From: Bradyrhizobium cajani
GTDB lineage: Bacteria; Pseudomonadota; Alphaproteobacteria; Rhizobiales; Xanthobacteraceae
Direction: 5' to 3'
NCBI RefSeq assembly: GCF_009759665.1
Contig: NZ_WQNE01000019.1
Span: forward strand, 62,001-126,000
Length of the DNA stretch: 64,000 bases
Positions 16,766-26,797 of the stretch are shown here, in pieces; the stretch's first letter is position 1; the number at the start of each line of letters is the position of its first letter. The notes under the pieces were generated by a model, which searched no databases, was not told the DNA's origin, and saw only the letters and a program-made list of their open reading frames with translations. The translations under genes were made by a program, and so were the position numbers.

Positions 16766-17461
16766 GTGGACATCTACACCATCATCTTCCTGGCGCTGGC
16801 GGTCTTTATCTTTCTGCGGCTGCGCAGCGTGCTGGGGCAGCGCACGGGCAACGAGCGGCCGCCGTTCGACCGTAACGCGCTGCAGGGTGCCCAGGAGAAG
16901 AACGTCGTGACCATGCCGGGCAAGGTGATCGACCAGGCCCCGCTGGCGCCGACGGCCGAGCCGACCCCGCCCTCCGACCGCTGGAAGGGCCTGGCGGAGC
17001 CCGGCACCGCGCTGGCGCAGGGTCTCGACGCCATCGTGGAAAAGGATTCCGCCTTCGACCCGCGCCATTTCATCTCGGGCGCCCGGGGCGCCTATGAGAT
17101 GATCGTGCTGGCCTTCGCCAATGGCGATCGCCGCGCGTTGCGCGACCTCCTGTCGTCGGAGGTCTATGAGAGCTTCGAGGCCGCGATCAAGGACCGCGAG
17201 AAGAACGAGCAGAAGACCGAGACGCGTTTCGTCTCGATCGACAAGGCCGAACTCGTCGGTGCCGAGCTGCGGGACCGTACGGCCCAACTCACGATCCGCT
17301 TCGTCTCGCAGATGATCTCGGCCACCCGCGACAAGGCCGGCAACATCGTCGACGGCAGCGCCGACACGGTCGCCGACATCACCGACATCTGGACTTTCGC
17401 CCGCGACATCTCCTCTCGCGATCCAAACTGGAAGCTGGTTGGCACCGGAAGCGCGAATTAA
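16766..17461 (+). CDS. Tim44/TimA-like membrane-anchored adaptor
   Basis: A 231-residue protein starting at GTG 16766 with a single N-terminal membrane segment (YTIIFLALAVFIFLRLRSVLG) followed by a Pro-rich linker and a Tim44-like domain. Family members in Caulobacter are adaptor-like inner-membrane proteins related to the mitochondrial import motor subunit. Key segments are FISGARGAYEMIVLAFANGDR, LSSEVYESFEAAI and the C-terminal ITDIWTFARD-SRDPNWKLVGTG. The frame is open upstream, but GTG 16766 puts the membrane helix at the N-terminus as expected. It overlaps mltA by 23 bases. Confidence 0.85.
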   Translation: MDIYTIIFLALAVFIFLRLRSVLGQRTGNERPPFDRNALQGAQEKNVVTMPGKVIDQAPLAPTAEPTPPSDRWKGLAEPGTALAQGLDAIVEKDSAFDPRHFISGARGAYEMIVLAFANGDRRALRDLLSSEVYESFEAAIKDREKNEQKTETRFVSIDKAELVGAELRDRTAQLTIRFVSQMISATRDKAGNIVDGSADTVADITDIWTFARDISSRDPNWKLVGTGSAN

Positions 17462-18968
17462 GCTCTTTCTGAAAAACAGCGCGACGGCGCTTTGCGCAGG
17501 CGTCGTCGTGCTGTCGTCGTTTTCGCTCGGCGCCGAGGCGGCGCGGCGTCACTACCGCAGCCATCACCATCATCTGCCGACATTGCCTGCCGCCCCGCCG
17601 CGGGCCTTGCCCTATCCTCAGCTTCCGCTGCCGTTCGAGATTCCCGGCGCGCAATATCTGCCGCTGGCCTGGGCAGACGTGAAGGGCTGGAGCAACGACG
17701 ATCATCTCGCCGCCTACAAGACCTTCCGCGCGAGCTGCCGGCCGATCAACGCGCAGACCGGCGCTCCCGAACCGAAGGCGCTCGGCGCCTCGCTGAACGA
17801 ACCCTGCCGGGCCGCCAAAACGCTCGAGCTCACCGACGACGCCAAGGCCAGGACCTTCTTCGAGGAGAATTTCGCGCCGCTGCGCATCTCGCGCCTCGGC
17901 GAGCCCGACGGCTTCGTCACCGGTTATTACGAGCCGGTGCTCGACGGCTCGCGCACGCAGACTGATGTCTACAATGTCCCGGTCTATCGCCGTCCGTCGA
18001 ACCTGTTCGTGCGCGGCTACAAGCAGGACTCGGTCAGCCTGCCCAACAAGGGTCCGGTCTATCGCAAGATCGGCCGCCGCAAGCTCGTGCCCTATTACGA
18101 TCGCGGCGAGATCGAGGACGGCAAGATCGCCGGCCGCGGGCTCGAGATCGCCTGGCTGAAGGATCCCACCGATCTCCTGTTCGCGCAGATCCAGGGCTCG
18201 GCGCGCATCAAGTTCGATGACGGCGGCACGGTCCGGCTCAACTACGACGCCTATAACGGCTATCCCTACACGGCGGTCGGTCGCGTCCTGATCGAGCGTG
18301 GCATCATTCCGAAGGAAGAGATGTCGATGCAGAAGATCAGGGAGTGGATGGCGCAGAATCCGGATGGCGCCAAGGAGCTGCGCCGCCAGAACCGTTCCTA
18401 CATCTTCTTCCGCGAGGTCAATCTGTCCGACAAGGACGAGGCGGTCGGCGCGCAGGGCATTCCGCTGACGGCCGGCCGCTCGATCGCGGTCGACAAGTCG
18501 CTGCATGTCTACGGCACGCCGTTCTTCATCGAGGGCGAGCTGCCGATCGATTCCGAGCGTTCGAAGACCCCGTTCCACCGTTTGATGATCGCGCAGGACA
18601 CCGGCTCGGCCATCATCGGCCCCGCGCGCGCCGATCTCTATTTCGGCGCCGGCGCGGACGCCGGCCGCGTCTCCGGGCGGCTGCGCCACGCCATGCATTT
18701 CGTGATGCTGGTGCCGAAGGGCCTCGATCCCAGCATGCGCGGCGCAAGGCTGCCGGTGCCGGACCCGCGGCCATCGGAGAAGATCGCAAAGCTGTTTCCG
18801 CAGACCGATCCCGCCAAGACGAGCACGCCTGCCGCCGCTGCGACGCAAGGCAAGAACGAAACGGTTGCCACCGCCGGCCCTGTCCCGCTACCGGTTCCGC
18901 GTCCCGCGATCGAGCCTGCTTCTGAGCCGCGGCGGCCTGCGAAGAATCGTCCCCATCGGCAACAATGA
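17439..18968 (+). CDS. mltA: Membrane-bound lytic murein transglycosylase A
   Basis: Cleaves peptidoglycan glycan strands to 1,6-anhydro products. Starts at TTG 17439; a hydrophobic signal segment spans about residues 9-35 and ends near AEA, with no lipobox Cys, so it is probably periplasmic rather than a lipoprotein. The MltA domain spans about residues 130-330 (FVTGYYEPVLDGS, LLFAQIQGSARI) and the 3D domain follows, with the catalytic Asp in AQDTGSAIIGPARADLYFG (D387). A Pro/Ala-rich tail of about 70 residues follows. The stop overlaps the Smr gene start (ATGA). Confidence 0.95.
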   Translation: MAPEARIKLFLKNSATALCAGVVVLSSFSLGAEAARRHYRSHHHHLPTLPAAPPRALPYPQLPLPFEIPGAQYLPLAWADVKGWSNDDHLAAYKTFRASCRPINAQTGAPEPKALGASLNEPCRAAKTLELTDDAKARTFFEENFAPLRISRLGEPDGFVTGYYEPVLDGSRTQTDVYNVPVYRRPSNLFVRGYKQDSVSLPNKGPVYRKIGRRKLVPYYDRGEIEDGKIAGRGLEIAWLKDPTDLLFAQIQGSARIKFDDGGTVRLNYDAYNGYPYTAVGRVLIERGIIPKEEMSMQKIREWMAQNPDGAKELRRQNRSYIFFREVNLSDKDEAVGAQGIPLTAGRSIAVDKSLHVYGTPFFIEGELPIDSERSKTPFHRLMIAQDTGSAIIGPARADLYFGAGADAGRVSGRLRHAMHFVMLVPKGLDPSMRGARLPVPDPRPSEKIAKLFPQTDPAKTSTPAAAATQGKNETVATAGPVPLPVPRPAIEPASEPRRPAKNRPHRQQ

Positions 18969-19555
18969 AGCGATCGTCCCGTCCGCCTGTGCTGGAGCCT
19001 CGTCCCTCGCCGCGCCGTCGCGGGCTCAGCGAGGAAGAGCGTGCGCTGTGGGACACCGTTGCAAAGCAGGTCAAGCCGCTGAGGAAGCACCGCGTGGCCA
19101 AGCCGCAAGGCACGCCGCGCACGGAGCCCTCGCCCGCCGTTTCGGCCGTGAGGCCTGCGCCATCGCCACGGCCCATTGCCGCTGCGCCGATGCCGCGCGT
19201 CGCAAAACCGTCCGTGCCGCCTTTGGCGCCGCTCGGCAAGCGCGAGCGCACCAAGCTTTCGCGTGGACGGAGCGAGATCGAGGCGCGGCTCGACCTGCAC
19301 GGCATGACCCAGACGCGCGCCCATCGCGCCTTGAGCGGCTTCCTGCACCGCGCCCATCATGACGGCCTGACCTTCGTGCTGGTCATCACCGGCAAGGGAC
19401 GGAGCGGCGGCGAGAGCGGCGTGCTGCGCCGCCAGGTGCCGGAATGGCTCAGCCTGCCGGAATTCCGCGCCTTCGTCGTCGGCTTCGAGACCGCGCATAT
19501 CGGCCATGGCGGCGAGGGCGCGCTGTATGTGCGGATTCGGCGGGCGCGATTCTAG
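18965..19555 (+). CDS. Smr/MutS2-type domain protein (DUF2027-like)
   Basis: A 196-residue protein with a basic, Pro-rich N-terminal half and a C-terminal Smr domain (about residues 98-196). Smr domains are nucleases acting on DNA or RNA. The motifs LDLHGMTQTRAHRAL and VITGKGRSGGESGVL are the conserved LDLHG and GxGxxS/G segments. The stop (within CTAG, 19552-19555) overlaps that of the convergent membrane-protein gene. The physiological substrate cannot be told from sequence. Confidence 0.88.
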   Translation: MKRSSRPPVLEPRPSPRRRGLSEEERALWDTVAKQVKPLRKHRVAKPQGTPRTEPSPAVSAVRPAPSPRPIAAAPMPRVAKPSVPPLAPLGKRERTKLSRGRSEIEARLDLHGMTQTRAHRALSGFLHRAHHDGLTFVLVITGKGRSGGESGVLRRQVPEWLSLPEFRAFVVGFETAHIGHGGEGALYVRIRRARF

Positions 19556-20682
19556 AACGGTCGGACGATTCCGACGCGCGGGATCAGCGTGAGGATCAGG
19601 CCAAAGATATTTGTCTTCTGATCCTCGGCCGGAATCGGCGGCGTCTCGCGCGCGGCGGGGAGCATCTTCACGGCATGCAGGATCAGGAACATGCAGACCG
19701 CCCAGTTCGAGATCCAGCGCGAATAGTCGAACACCATCGCGAACATCACGAGATAAGCGAGGCTGACGCCGATCAGCGCCGCGACGACGAGGCGCCGGTG
19801 CAGATCGCTTGCGAGCGCGCCGATCAGGTTCGCAAAATAGCGCCACAGCGGCGTGTGCAGCCAGATCAGCAGCGCGAACACGGGCACGCCGAGAATGTTG
19901 TGCGGCATCCATGCCCGGGTGTCGGACACTTCCTTCGCAAGCGGCTGGTACCAGATGTAGCTGAATTGCAGCAGGCTCGTTCGCGAGGGATCGGCCATCC
20001 GGGTCTTCAGATAGGCGACGAAGTCGGCTTCGGGGACCGGCATCGTTCCGAGAAATTGCGCTGCGAAGAACAGCGCGGAGACGACGGCCAAGGCGATCAC
20101 GCCGACGGCGAGATTGGTGCGATTGCAGCCGTAAGCCAGGTAATGCCGGATCACGACGATGGTGATGATGGTCGGCACATACATCAGAAGATGAATGTGG
20201 TGGATCAGCACGAGAACGATCGAGAACAGCGCGGCCAAAGCCACGAACAGCAGCGAGCCCGCCGGCATCAGCAACAGGATGATCGCCAGCGCACAGCCAT
20301 AGATGTCGAAATGGCCGAGCGTGTGCATGAAGTTCTTCAGGAAGAACGGCGAGCCCGCGATGAAGACGAACAGCGGCAGCGTCTTGGCGGTGAGGCCGAA
20401 CGTCTTCTGGAAGAGCCTTGAGTAAAGCCCAAGCGTCACCAGCCACGTCGCGCCGGCGAGCGCGAACACCAGCCAGACCGGCACCTTGTCCGTGAACAGC
20501 GCGACGATGGCCCCGATCAGCGCGCGCTTGATGAAGCCGAAATGATAGTCGACGAGGAGATGGATGTAGGGGACGTAAGGCGGCAGCTGGATCTTGTGGA
20601 CGAAGACGCCGGCGATGACCGCCGCGTTGATCGCGAGCAGAAGCCGCGAGGGGTTTTGCCAGATATTAGCGGGCACGCGCAC
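19552..20682 (-). CDS. Polytopic membrane protein, function unknown
   Basis: About 377 residues with roughly nine to ten hydrophobic segments and very short loops. GTG 20682 is chosen because GGAG lies five bases upstream and because residues before it derive from the neighbouring palindromic repeat. Notable features are the N-terminal YHFGFIKRALIGAI, a His-rich LIHHIHLLMYV segment, and FDYSRWISNWAVCMFLI. The overall look (long membrane helices, a conserved Arg-Trp loop) resembles polyprenyl-linked glycosyltransferase-like or EpsG-like families, but this is only an impression. No motif fixes a reaction. Confidence 0.75.
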   Translation of the reverse strand: MRVPANIWQNPSRLLLAINAAVIAGVFVHKIQLPPYVPYIHLLVDYHFGFIKRALIGAIVALFTDKVPVWLVFALAGATWLVTLGLYSRLFQKTFGLTAKTLPLFVFIAGSPFFLKNFMHTLGHFDIYGCALAIILLLMPAGSLLFVALAALFSIVLVLIHHIHLLMYVPTIITIVVIRHYLAYGCNRTNLAVGVIALAVVSALFFAAQFLGTMPVPEADFVAYLKTRMADPSRTSLLQFSYIWYQPLAKEVSDTRAWMPHNILGVPVFALLIWLHTPLWRYFANLIGALASDLHRRLVVAALIGVSLAYLVMFAMVFDYSRWISNWAVCMFLILHAVKMLPAARETPPIPAEDQKTNIFGLILTLIPRVGIVRPF

Positions 20683-20692
20683 AAAACTCCGC

Positions 20693-20834
20693 TGTCGTCC
20701 CGGACAAGCGAACGAAGTGAGCGCCGATCCGGGACCCATAACCACAGGAGGTTATTTGAGGCAGGGCTGGAGCTACTATCTGTTTCAACAAGGACCGCTG
20801 GGGGTTATGGGTCCCTGCTTCCGCAGGGACGACA
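20693..20834. repeat. Palindromic repeat, TGTCGTCCCGG family
   Basis: Outer arms TGTCGTCCCGG and a right end GGGACGACA, with GATCCGGGACCCATAACC inside matched by GGTTATGGGTCCCTGC. It lies between the membrane-protein gene and hslU. A related element is at 51408-51567. Confidence 0.85.
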
Positions 20835-20861
20835 GCGGATAGATAGCGGACTGAACCAGAA

Positions 20862-22166
<1,305 letters not shown>

Positions 22167-22219
22167 GGCACCTTAGCTAGGGTCGGATGCGGGGTAGGAC
22201 AAGCCGATTTTTTCGGCCG

Positions 22220-22837
22220 TCAGAGGATGGGCGGGCCGGATTGCCATTGCTTCACCGCCTCGACCGGATGGATCAGCATCAGGATATTCAGCGTCAGATT
22301 GTCGCGAATATGGAGCGCCAACATGATCTCGAAGCCGAGCCCGACCAGAAGGGTGATGGACACCGGCAGCACGCGGGCGACGAGGAACCCGAGCACCATG
22401 AACAGCGTGTCAGAGACCGAATTGACGATGCTGTCGCCGTAATAGTCCAGCGAGATCGTGCCGGCGCGGTAGCGCTCGATGATGAACGGGGAATTCTCGA
22501 CGATCTCCCAGGCGCCTTCGATCAGCATCGCGATGATCAGCCGTGCCGGCCAGGACAGAGGCAGCCAGGGCAGTCGCGCAAACAGGAGCCAGGTCAGGCC
22601 GTAGAACAGGAAGCCGTGAAGAACGTGCGAGAAACTGTACCAGTCGGCGACGTGCTGGGAGTTCTCCGAGCTGTACACCACGCCGTGCCACAGCTTGATG
22701 GTGCCGCAGGTGCAGATCGGCACCCGCCCCATCGCAAACAGGATTGCGGCTTGCAGCGCCAGCAGCAACAGCGCGATGGCGACCCAGGCGAGTGCCGGGA
22801 ACGCGGCCTTGCTCGCGTGGGTCTGCGTCAGCGTCAC
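22220..22837 (-). CDS. DUF2585 (UPF0314) membrane protein
   Basis: A 205-residue inner-membrane protein with about five hydrophobic helices. Conserved-looking blocks include GRVPICTCGTIKLWHGVVYS, SENSQHVADWYSFSHVLHG and EGAWEIVENSPFIIERYR, rich in His, Cys, Trp and Glu on membrane edges. These are the hallmarks of UPF0314. The function is unknown. The GTG start overlaps the stop of the upstream GNAT gene by four bases. Confidence 0.8.
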   Translation of the reverse strand: MTLTQTHASKAAFPALAWVAIALLLLALQAAILFAMGRVPICTCGTIKLWHGVVYSSENSQHVADWYSFSHVLHGFLFYGLTWLLFARLPWLPLSWPARLIIAMLIEGAWEIVENSPFIIERYRAGTISLDYYGDSIVNSVSDTLFMVLGFLVARVLPVSITLLVGLGFEIMLALHIRDNLTLNILMLIHPVEAVKQWQSGPPIL

Positions 22838-23319
22838 GTCTCGCGCACCATCAGCAGGGCCGGCCCGTCGGGCGTCTCGACCATGCGGTCGCGGACAAAT
22901 CCAGCCTTCTCATAGGCGCGTACGGCCCGCAGGTTGAGCGGGTCCGGATCGGTCACGATGCGCGGCGGCCCTTCCCGCAACCGCTCATCGGCGAACTGGC
23001 GGATGAACGCCGAGCCATGGCCACGGGCGATCATGTCGCTCTCGCCGATGAACTGATCGATCCCACGCGTGCCCTCCGGTTGCAGCCCAAAGCCCGTATT
23101 CCAGGCGGTCAGGCGGTAGCACTGAAGATAGCCGAACGGCCTGTTGCCGGCCAACACGATGTACTGGTCCATCGCGGGTTCAGTGAGGTCGCCGCTGACC
23201 AGCGCAAACTGTTCAACCGGATCGCCCCACCATTCCACCACATGCGCTTCGCCCAGCCATCGCCGGACCAGCGGCAAATCGGCCGAGGTCATCGGGCGGA
23301 AGGTGTAGGTGGTCGTCAT
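22834..23319 (-). CDS. GNAT acetyltransferase, AAC(6')-Ib-like
   Basis: A 161-residue GNAT-fold enzyme expected to use acetyl-CoA. Its sequence follows the pattern of aminoglycoside 6'-N-acetyltransferases: LVRRWLGEAHVVEWWG, the TRGIDQFIGE segment, GHGSAFIRQF in the acetyl-CoA loop, VTDPDPLNLRAVRAYEKAGF and TPDGPALLMV at the C-terminus. A chromosomal position between hslV and hslU, in a soil organism, argues for a housekeeping substrate, and no resistance claim is made. It overlaps DUF2585 by four bases. Confidence 0.88.
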   Translation of the reverse strand: MTTTYTFRPMTSADLPLVRRWLGEAHVVEWWGDPVEQFALVSGDLTEPAMDQYIVLAGNRPFGYLQCYRLTAWNTGFGLQPEGTRGIDQFIGESDMIARGHGSAFIRQFADERLREGPPRIVTDPDPLNLRAVRAYEKAGFVRDRMVETPDGPALLMVRET

Positions 23320-23406
23320 TCAGTTACCAAGGCGGTGCTGCGCCCCCTCTCCCGCTTGCGGGAGAGGTTACAGCCAGTCCGGAGCTCACCTGTTCGGCCA
23401 CGGGCT

Positions 23407-23967
23407 CTAGCCAGCCGACAGGGCTTCGATGGTCACGTTCCGGTTGGTGTAGACGCAGATGTCGGCAGCGATGTCGAGGGAACGGCGGACGATGGTCTCG
23501 GCGTCCTTGTCGGTGTCGAGCAGGGCCCGGGCAGCGGCCAGCGCGTAATTACCGCCGGAGCCGATCGCCATCACCCCGGCCTCGGGCTCGAGCACGTCGC
23601 CGGTGCCCGTCAGCACCAGGGAGACGTCCTTGTCGGCCACGATCATCATGGCTTCCAGCCGCCGCAGATAGCGGTCGGTGCGCCAGTCCTTGGCCAGCTC
23701 GACGGCGGCCCGGGTCAGCTGCCCCGGATATTGCTCGAGTTTGGATTCCAACCGCTCAAACAGGGTGAAGGCGTCGGCGGTCGCGCCGGCAAACCCGCCG
23801 ATGACGTCGCCCTTGCCGAGCCTGCGGACCTTCCTGGCGTTGGACTTGATCACGGTCTGACCGATCGAGACCTGGCCGTCGCCGCCGACCACCACCTTGC
23901 CGCCCTTGCGGACCGTCAAGATCGTGGTGCCGTGCCAGACCGGTGAGCTGTTCTGGGAATCCTGCAT
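23407..23967 (-). CDS. hslV: HslV, peptidase subunit of the HslVU protease
   Basis: Threonine peptidase of the proteasome family. The 186-residue protein has the cleavage and catalytic site HGTTILTVRK; maturation would expose Thr14 as the nucleophile. Further family blocks are GGDGQVSIGQTVIKSNARKVRRL and IGSGGNYALAAARALL. The gene is first in a minus-strand row with the GNAT, DUF2585 and hslU genes. Confidence 0.97.
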   Translation of the reverse strand: MQDSQNSSPVWHGTTILTVRKGGKVVVGGDGQVSIGQTVIKSNARKVRRLGKGDVIGGFAGATADAFTLFERLESKLEQYPGQLTRAAVELAKDWRTDRYLRRLEAMMIVADKDVSLVLTGTGDVLEPEAGVMAIGSGGNYALAAARALLDTDKDAETIVRRSLDIAADICVYTNRNVTIEALSAG

Positions 23968-24148
23968 GAATGACCCTCGTTGTCTGGCCTGATTTAGGCG
24001 GTCAGGGGCAGGGGCACAACGGGCCGTTCCGGCCTCAAATTTCGCTCACCATAGGCCCAAGATAAGCTCAAGTGCCGCCCTGATCGGCCGTTCCCGCAGT
24101 AGCGAAGGCGTCATTTGGCTGTTAAAAGACCGGCGTTTTCGGCCCCCG

Positions 24149-24200
24149 AGCATGATCCGGAAAAGTGGGCACCGGTTTTCCGGGAAAGATCATGCTCAAA
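24149..24200. repeat. Palindromic repeat, AGCATGATCCGGAAAAGTG family
   Basis: AGCATGATCCGGAAAAGTGG ... CCGGTTTTCCGG ... GATCATGCTCAAA, an inverted repeat of about 50 bases upstream of hisB. It shares arms with elements at 14421-14520 and 58247-58340. Confidence 0.87.
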
Positions 24201-24221
24201 TAGAAGCGAAAGCTAGTTTTG

Positions 24222-24815
24222 ATGCGCACCGCGACGATCAAGCGCAAGACCAAGGAGACCGACATCGAGGTGACCGTGAACCTCGATGGCACCGGCGTGT
24301 CCAATATCGCGACCGGCATCGGCTTTTTCGACCATATGCTCGATCTCCTCGCCCGCCATTCCCGCATCGACCTCACGGTCAAGGCGGTGGGCGACCTGCA
24401 CATTGATCATCACCATACCACCGAAGACACCGGCATCGCGCTCGGCCAGGCCGTCAAGCAGGCGCTCGGCACCATGGCGGGCATCACCCGTTACGCCGGC
24501 GTGCACATGCCCATGGACGAGACGCTGTCGCGCGTGGTCATCGACATCTCGGGCCGCCCGGTCCTGGTGTTCAAGGTCGACTTCCCCCGCGACAAGATCG
24601 GCGAGTTCGACACGGAGCTGGTGCGCGAATGGTTCCAGGCCTTCGCCATGAACGCCGGCGTGACTCTGCACGTCGAGACCCTATATGGCGATAACAGCCA
24701 CCATATCGCCGAATCCTGCTTCAAGGGTCTGGCGCGGGCGCTGCGGGCGGCGGTCGCGATCGATCCGAAGGCTGTGGACGAAATCCCGTCCACCAAGGGC
24801 TCGCTCGGCGGCTGA
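24222..24815 (+). CDS. hisB: Imidazoleglycerol-phosphate dehydratase
   Basis: Dehydrates imidazole glycerol phosphate in histidine synthesis; manganese-dependent. The 197-residue protein has the two metal-binding motifs DLHIDHHHTTEDTGIALGQA and the C-terminal GDNSHHIAESCFKGLARALR, both family invariants. ATG 24222 is preceded directly by TTG; the ATG is preferred. It opens the his gene row that continues through hisH, hisA, hisF and hisE. Confidence 0.97.
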   Translation: MRTATIKRKTKETDIEVTVNLDGTGVSNIATGIGFFDHMLDLLARHSRIDLTVKAVGDLHIDHHHTTEDTGIALGQAVKQALGTMAGITRYAGVHMPMDETLSRVVIDISGRPVLVFKVDFPRDKIGEFDTELVREWFQAFAMNAGVTLHVETLYGDNSHHIAESCFKGLARALRAAVAIDPKAVDEIPSTKGSLGG

Positions 24816-24878
24816 CATCTCCGTCGCGCGGCGAACGCTGCTGACGGCATCACTGAATTCAGAGAACGGGGCATCACC

Positions 24879-25409
24879 ATGCCTGTCTACACAGTTCATG
24901 CTCCCTCACCTGCCGGAGCCGATCTGCGCGCCACCGACAAGTTCGTCTTCGTGCGCGACGGCTTCCATTTCTGGGCGATGATTTTCGGTCCGTTCTGGCT
25001 GCTCTGGAATCGGCTGTGGCTGGCATTGATCGGCTGGTTGCTGTTCATCGCCGCATTTCATGCCGGGTTGTCCAGCCTTGGGGTCGGACGCAGCTCGATC
25101 TTCTTCGCCGATGTCATCATCGCGCTGCTGATGGGTCTCGAGGCCTCGAGCCTGCGCCGCTGGTCTTTTTCACGCGGCAAGTGGCGTCAGCTCGATGTCG
25201 TCGTGGCCGACGACGAGGACAGCGCCGAGCACCGCTTCTTCGAGCGCTGGAGCCAGAAGCAGCAAGGCATCGTCAACGATCAATGGGCCGTCGATCGCGG
25301 CGGTCCGCCGCCGACCCGCAACGTGCCGGGTCAGCAATTTTCCAGCCCGCCGCCGCTGCCGGCGGGCGGCATCATTGGATTGTTTCCAGAACCGGGAGGG
25401 TCAAGATGA
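24879..25409 (+). CDS. DUF2628 membrane protein
   Basis: A 176-residue protein with a charged N-terminus, a hydrophobic core (FWAMIFGPFWLLWNRLWLAL, then two further segments) and a soluble, Pro-rich C-terminal tail. FVRDGFHFWAMIFGPFWLLW is the DUF2628 signature. The function is unknown. It lies between hisB and hisH, and its stop overlaps the hisH start (ATGA), so its product is made together with the histidine enzymes. Confidence 0.85.
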   Translation: MPVYTVHAPSPAGADLRATDKFVFVRDGFHFWAMIFGPFWLLWNRLWLALIGWLLFIAAFHAGLSSLGVGRSSIFFADVIIALLMGLEASSLRRWSFSRGKWRQLDVVVADDEDSAEHRFFERWSQKQQGIVNDQWAVDRGGPPPTRNVPGQQFSSPPPLPAGGIIGLFPEPGGSR

Positions 25410-26056
25410 GCGTTGCCATCATCGATTACGGTTCCGGCAATCTGCATTCCGCCGCCAAGGCGTTCGAGCGCGCCGCGCGCAGCCTGGAAAATCCGCAAAA
25501 GGTCTTCGTCACCAGCGATCCGGACCAGGCCTACAGCGCCGACCGCCTGGTGCTGCCGGGCGTCGGCGCGTTCGCCGATTGCCGGCGCGGGCTCGATGCC
25601 GTCAACGGCATGGTCGAGGCGATCACGGAGGCGGTGCGCGTCAAGGCCCGGCCCTTTTTCGGCATCTGCGTCGGCATGCAGTTGATGGCGAGCCGCGGCA
25701 AGGAGCACGTCATCACGGAGGGGCTGAACTGGATCGGCGGCGACGTCGAGAAGATCATGCCGCGCGACGAGGGCCTGAAGATCCCGCACATGGGCTGGAA
25801 TACGCTCGACGTGTTGCAGGAGCACCCGGTGCTGAACAAGCTGGCGCTCGGCCCGAAGGGCCAGCATGCCTATTTCGTGCACTCCTACCACCTCAACGCC
25901 GCCAACGAGGCGGATGTGCTCGCGCGCGCCGATTACGGCGGGCCCGTCACCGCGATCGTCGCCAAGGACACCGCGGTCGGCACGCAATTTCACCCCGAGA
26001 AGAGCCAGCGTTTCGGTTTGGCCCTGATCTCGAACTTCTTGCGATGGAAACCGTGA
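25406..26056 (+). CDS. hisH: Imidazole glycerol phosphate synthase, glutaminase subunit
   Basis: Class I glutamine amidotransferase supplying ammonia to HisF. The 216-residue protein begins MSVAIIDYGSGNLHSAAKAF, with nucleophile Cys in GICVGMQLM and the catalytic His-Glu pair in TQFHPEKSQRFG. The frame is open much farther upstream, but ATG 25406 matches the family start and overlaps the DUF2628 stop. It overlaps hisA by 13 bases. Confidence 0.97.
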   Translation: MSVAIIDYGSGNLHSAAKAFERAARSLENPQKVFVTSDPDQAYSADRLVLPGVGAFADCRRGLDAVNGMVEAITEAVRVKARPFFGICVGMQLMASRGKEHVITEGLNWIGGDVEKIMPRDEGLKIPHMGWNTLDVLQEHPVLNKLALGPKGQHAYFVHSYHLNAANEADVLARADYGGPVTAIVAKDTAVGTQFHPEKSQRFGLALISNFLRWKP

Positions 26057-26787
26057 TTCTCTTTCCCGCGATCGACCTCAAGAACGGCCAATGCGTGCGC
26101 CTCGAGCAAGGCGACATGGCGCGCGCGACCGTGTTCAATCTCGATCCCGCCGCGCAGGCGCAGAGTTTTGCCGAGCAGGGTTTTGAGTATCTCCACGTCG
26201 TCGACCTCGACGGTGCCTTTGCCGGCAAGCCGGTGAATGCGCAGGCTGTCGAGGCGATGCTGAAGACGATCAGGATTCCCGTGCAGCTCGGTGGCGGCAT
26301 TCGCGATCTTGCCACCGTCGAAGCCTGGCTCGCCAAGGGCATCACCCGCGTCATCATCGGCACCGCCGCGGTGCGCGATCCCCAGCTGGTGAAGACTGCG
26401 GCGAAGCAATTCCCCGGCCGCGTCGCGGTCGGGCTGGACGCCCGCGACGGCAAGGTCGCGGTCGAGGGCTGGGCCGAGACCTCGCAGGTGACGGTGCTGG
26501 AGATCGCGCAGCGTTTCGAGGATGCCGGCGTTGCCGCCATCATCTTCACCGACATTGCGCGCGACGGCCTGCTCAAGGGCCTGAACCTGGACGCGACCAT
26601 TGCGCTGGCGGATGCCATCTCCATCCCCGTGATCGCCTCCGGCGGCCTCGCCTCGATCGAGGACGTCAAGGCGATGCTGACGCCGCGCGCCAAAAAGCTC
26701 GCCGGCGCGATCGCCGGCCGTGCGCTCTATGACGGCCGGCTCGATCCCGCCGCCGCCCTCACCCTGATCCGCAACGCGCGCGGCTAG
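26044..26787 (+). CDS. hisA: ProFAR isomerase (phosphoribosylformimino-5-aminoimidazole carboxamide ribotide isomerase)
   Basis: TIM-barrel isomerase of histidine synthesis. ATG 26044 gives 248 residues starting METVILFPAIDLKNGQCVRL, with catalytic Asp in AIDLKNG and the second Asp in VGLDARDGKV, and phosphate-binding VQLGGGIRDL and PVIASGGLAS. The same frame happens to stay open upstream to about 25195, inside hisH and DUF2628, which should not be taken as a fusion. Confidence 0.97.
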   Translation: METVILFPAIDLKNGQCVRLEQGDMARATVFNLDPAAQAQSFAEQGFEYLHVVDLDGAFAGKPVNAQAVEAMLKTIRIPVQLGGGIRDLATVEAWLAKGITRVIIGTAAVRDPQLVKTAAKQFPGRVAVGLDARDGKVAVEGWAETSQVTVLEIAQRFEDAGVAAIIFTDIARDGLLKGLNLDATIALADAISIPVIASGGLASIEDVKAMLTPRAKKLAGAIAGRALYDGRLDPAAALTLIRNARG

Positions 26788-26797
26788 GAGACATCGG

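Noticed and set aside
22834..23319. Aminoglycoside resistance gene
   Set aside because: The AAC(6')-like pattern is clear, but the gene is embedded in the core hslVU locus with no mobile-element signs, so an intrinsic housekeeping acetyltransferase is likelier.
23968..24100. RpoH promoter upstream of hslV
   Set aside because: On the minus strand a CTTG is followed by CCTAT after only 13 bases, too short for the 17-18 base spacer.
25195..26787. A 530-residue open frame covering hisA and upstream sequence
   Set aside because: The upstream part overlaps DUF2628 and hisH in another frame. HisA begins at ATG 26044 with the canonical N-terminus; open upstream sequence is coincidental in GC-rich DNA.
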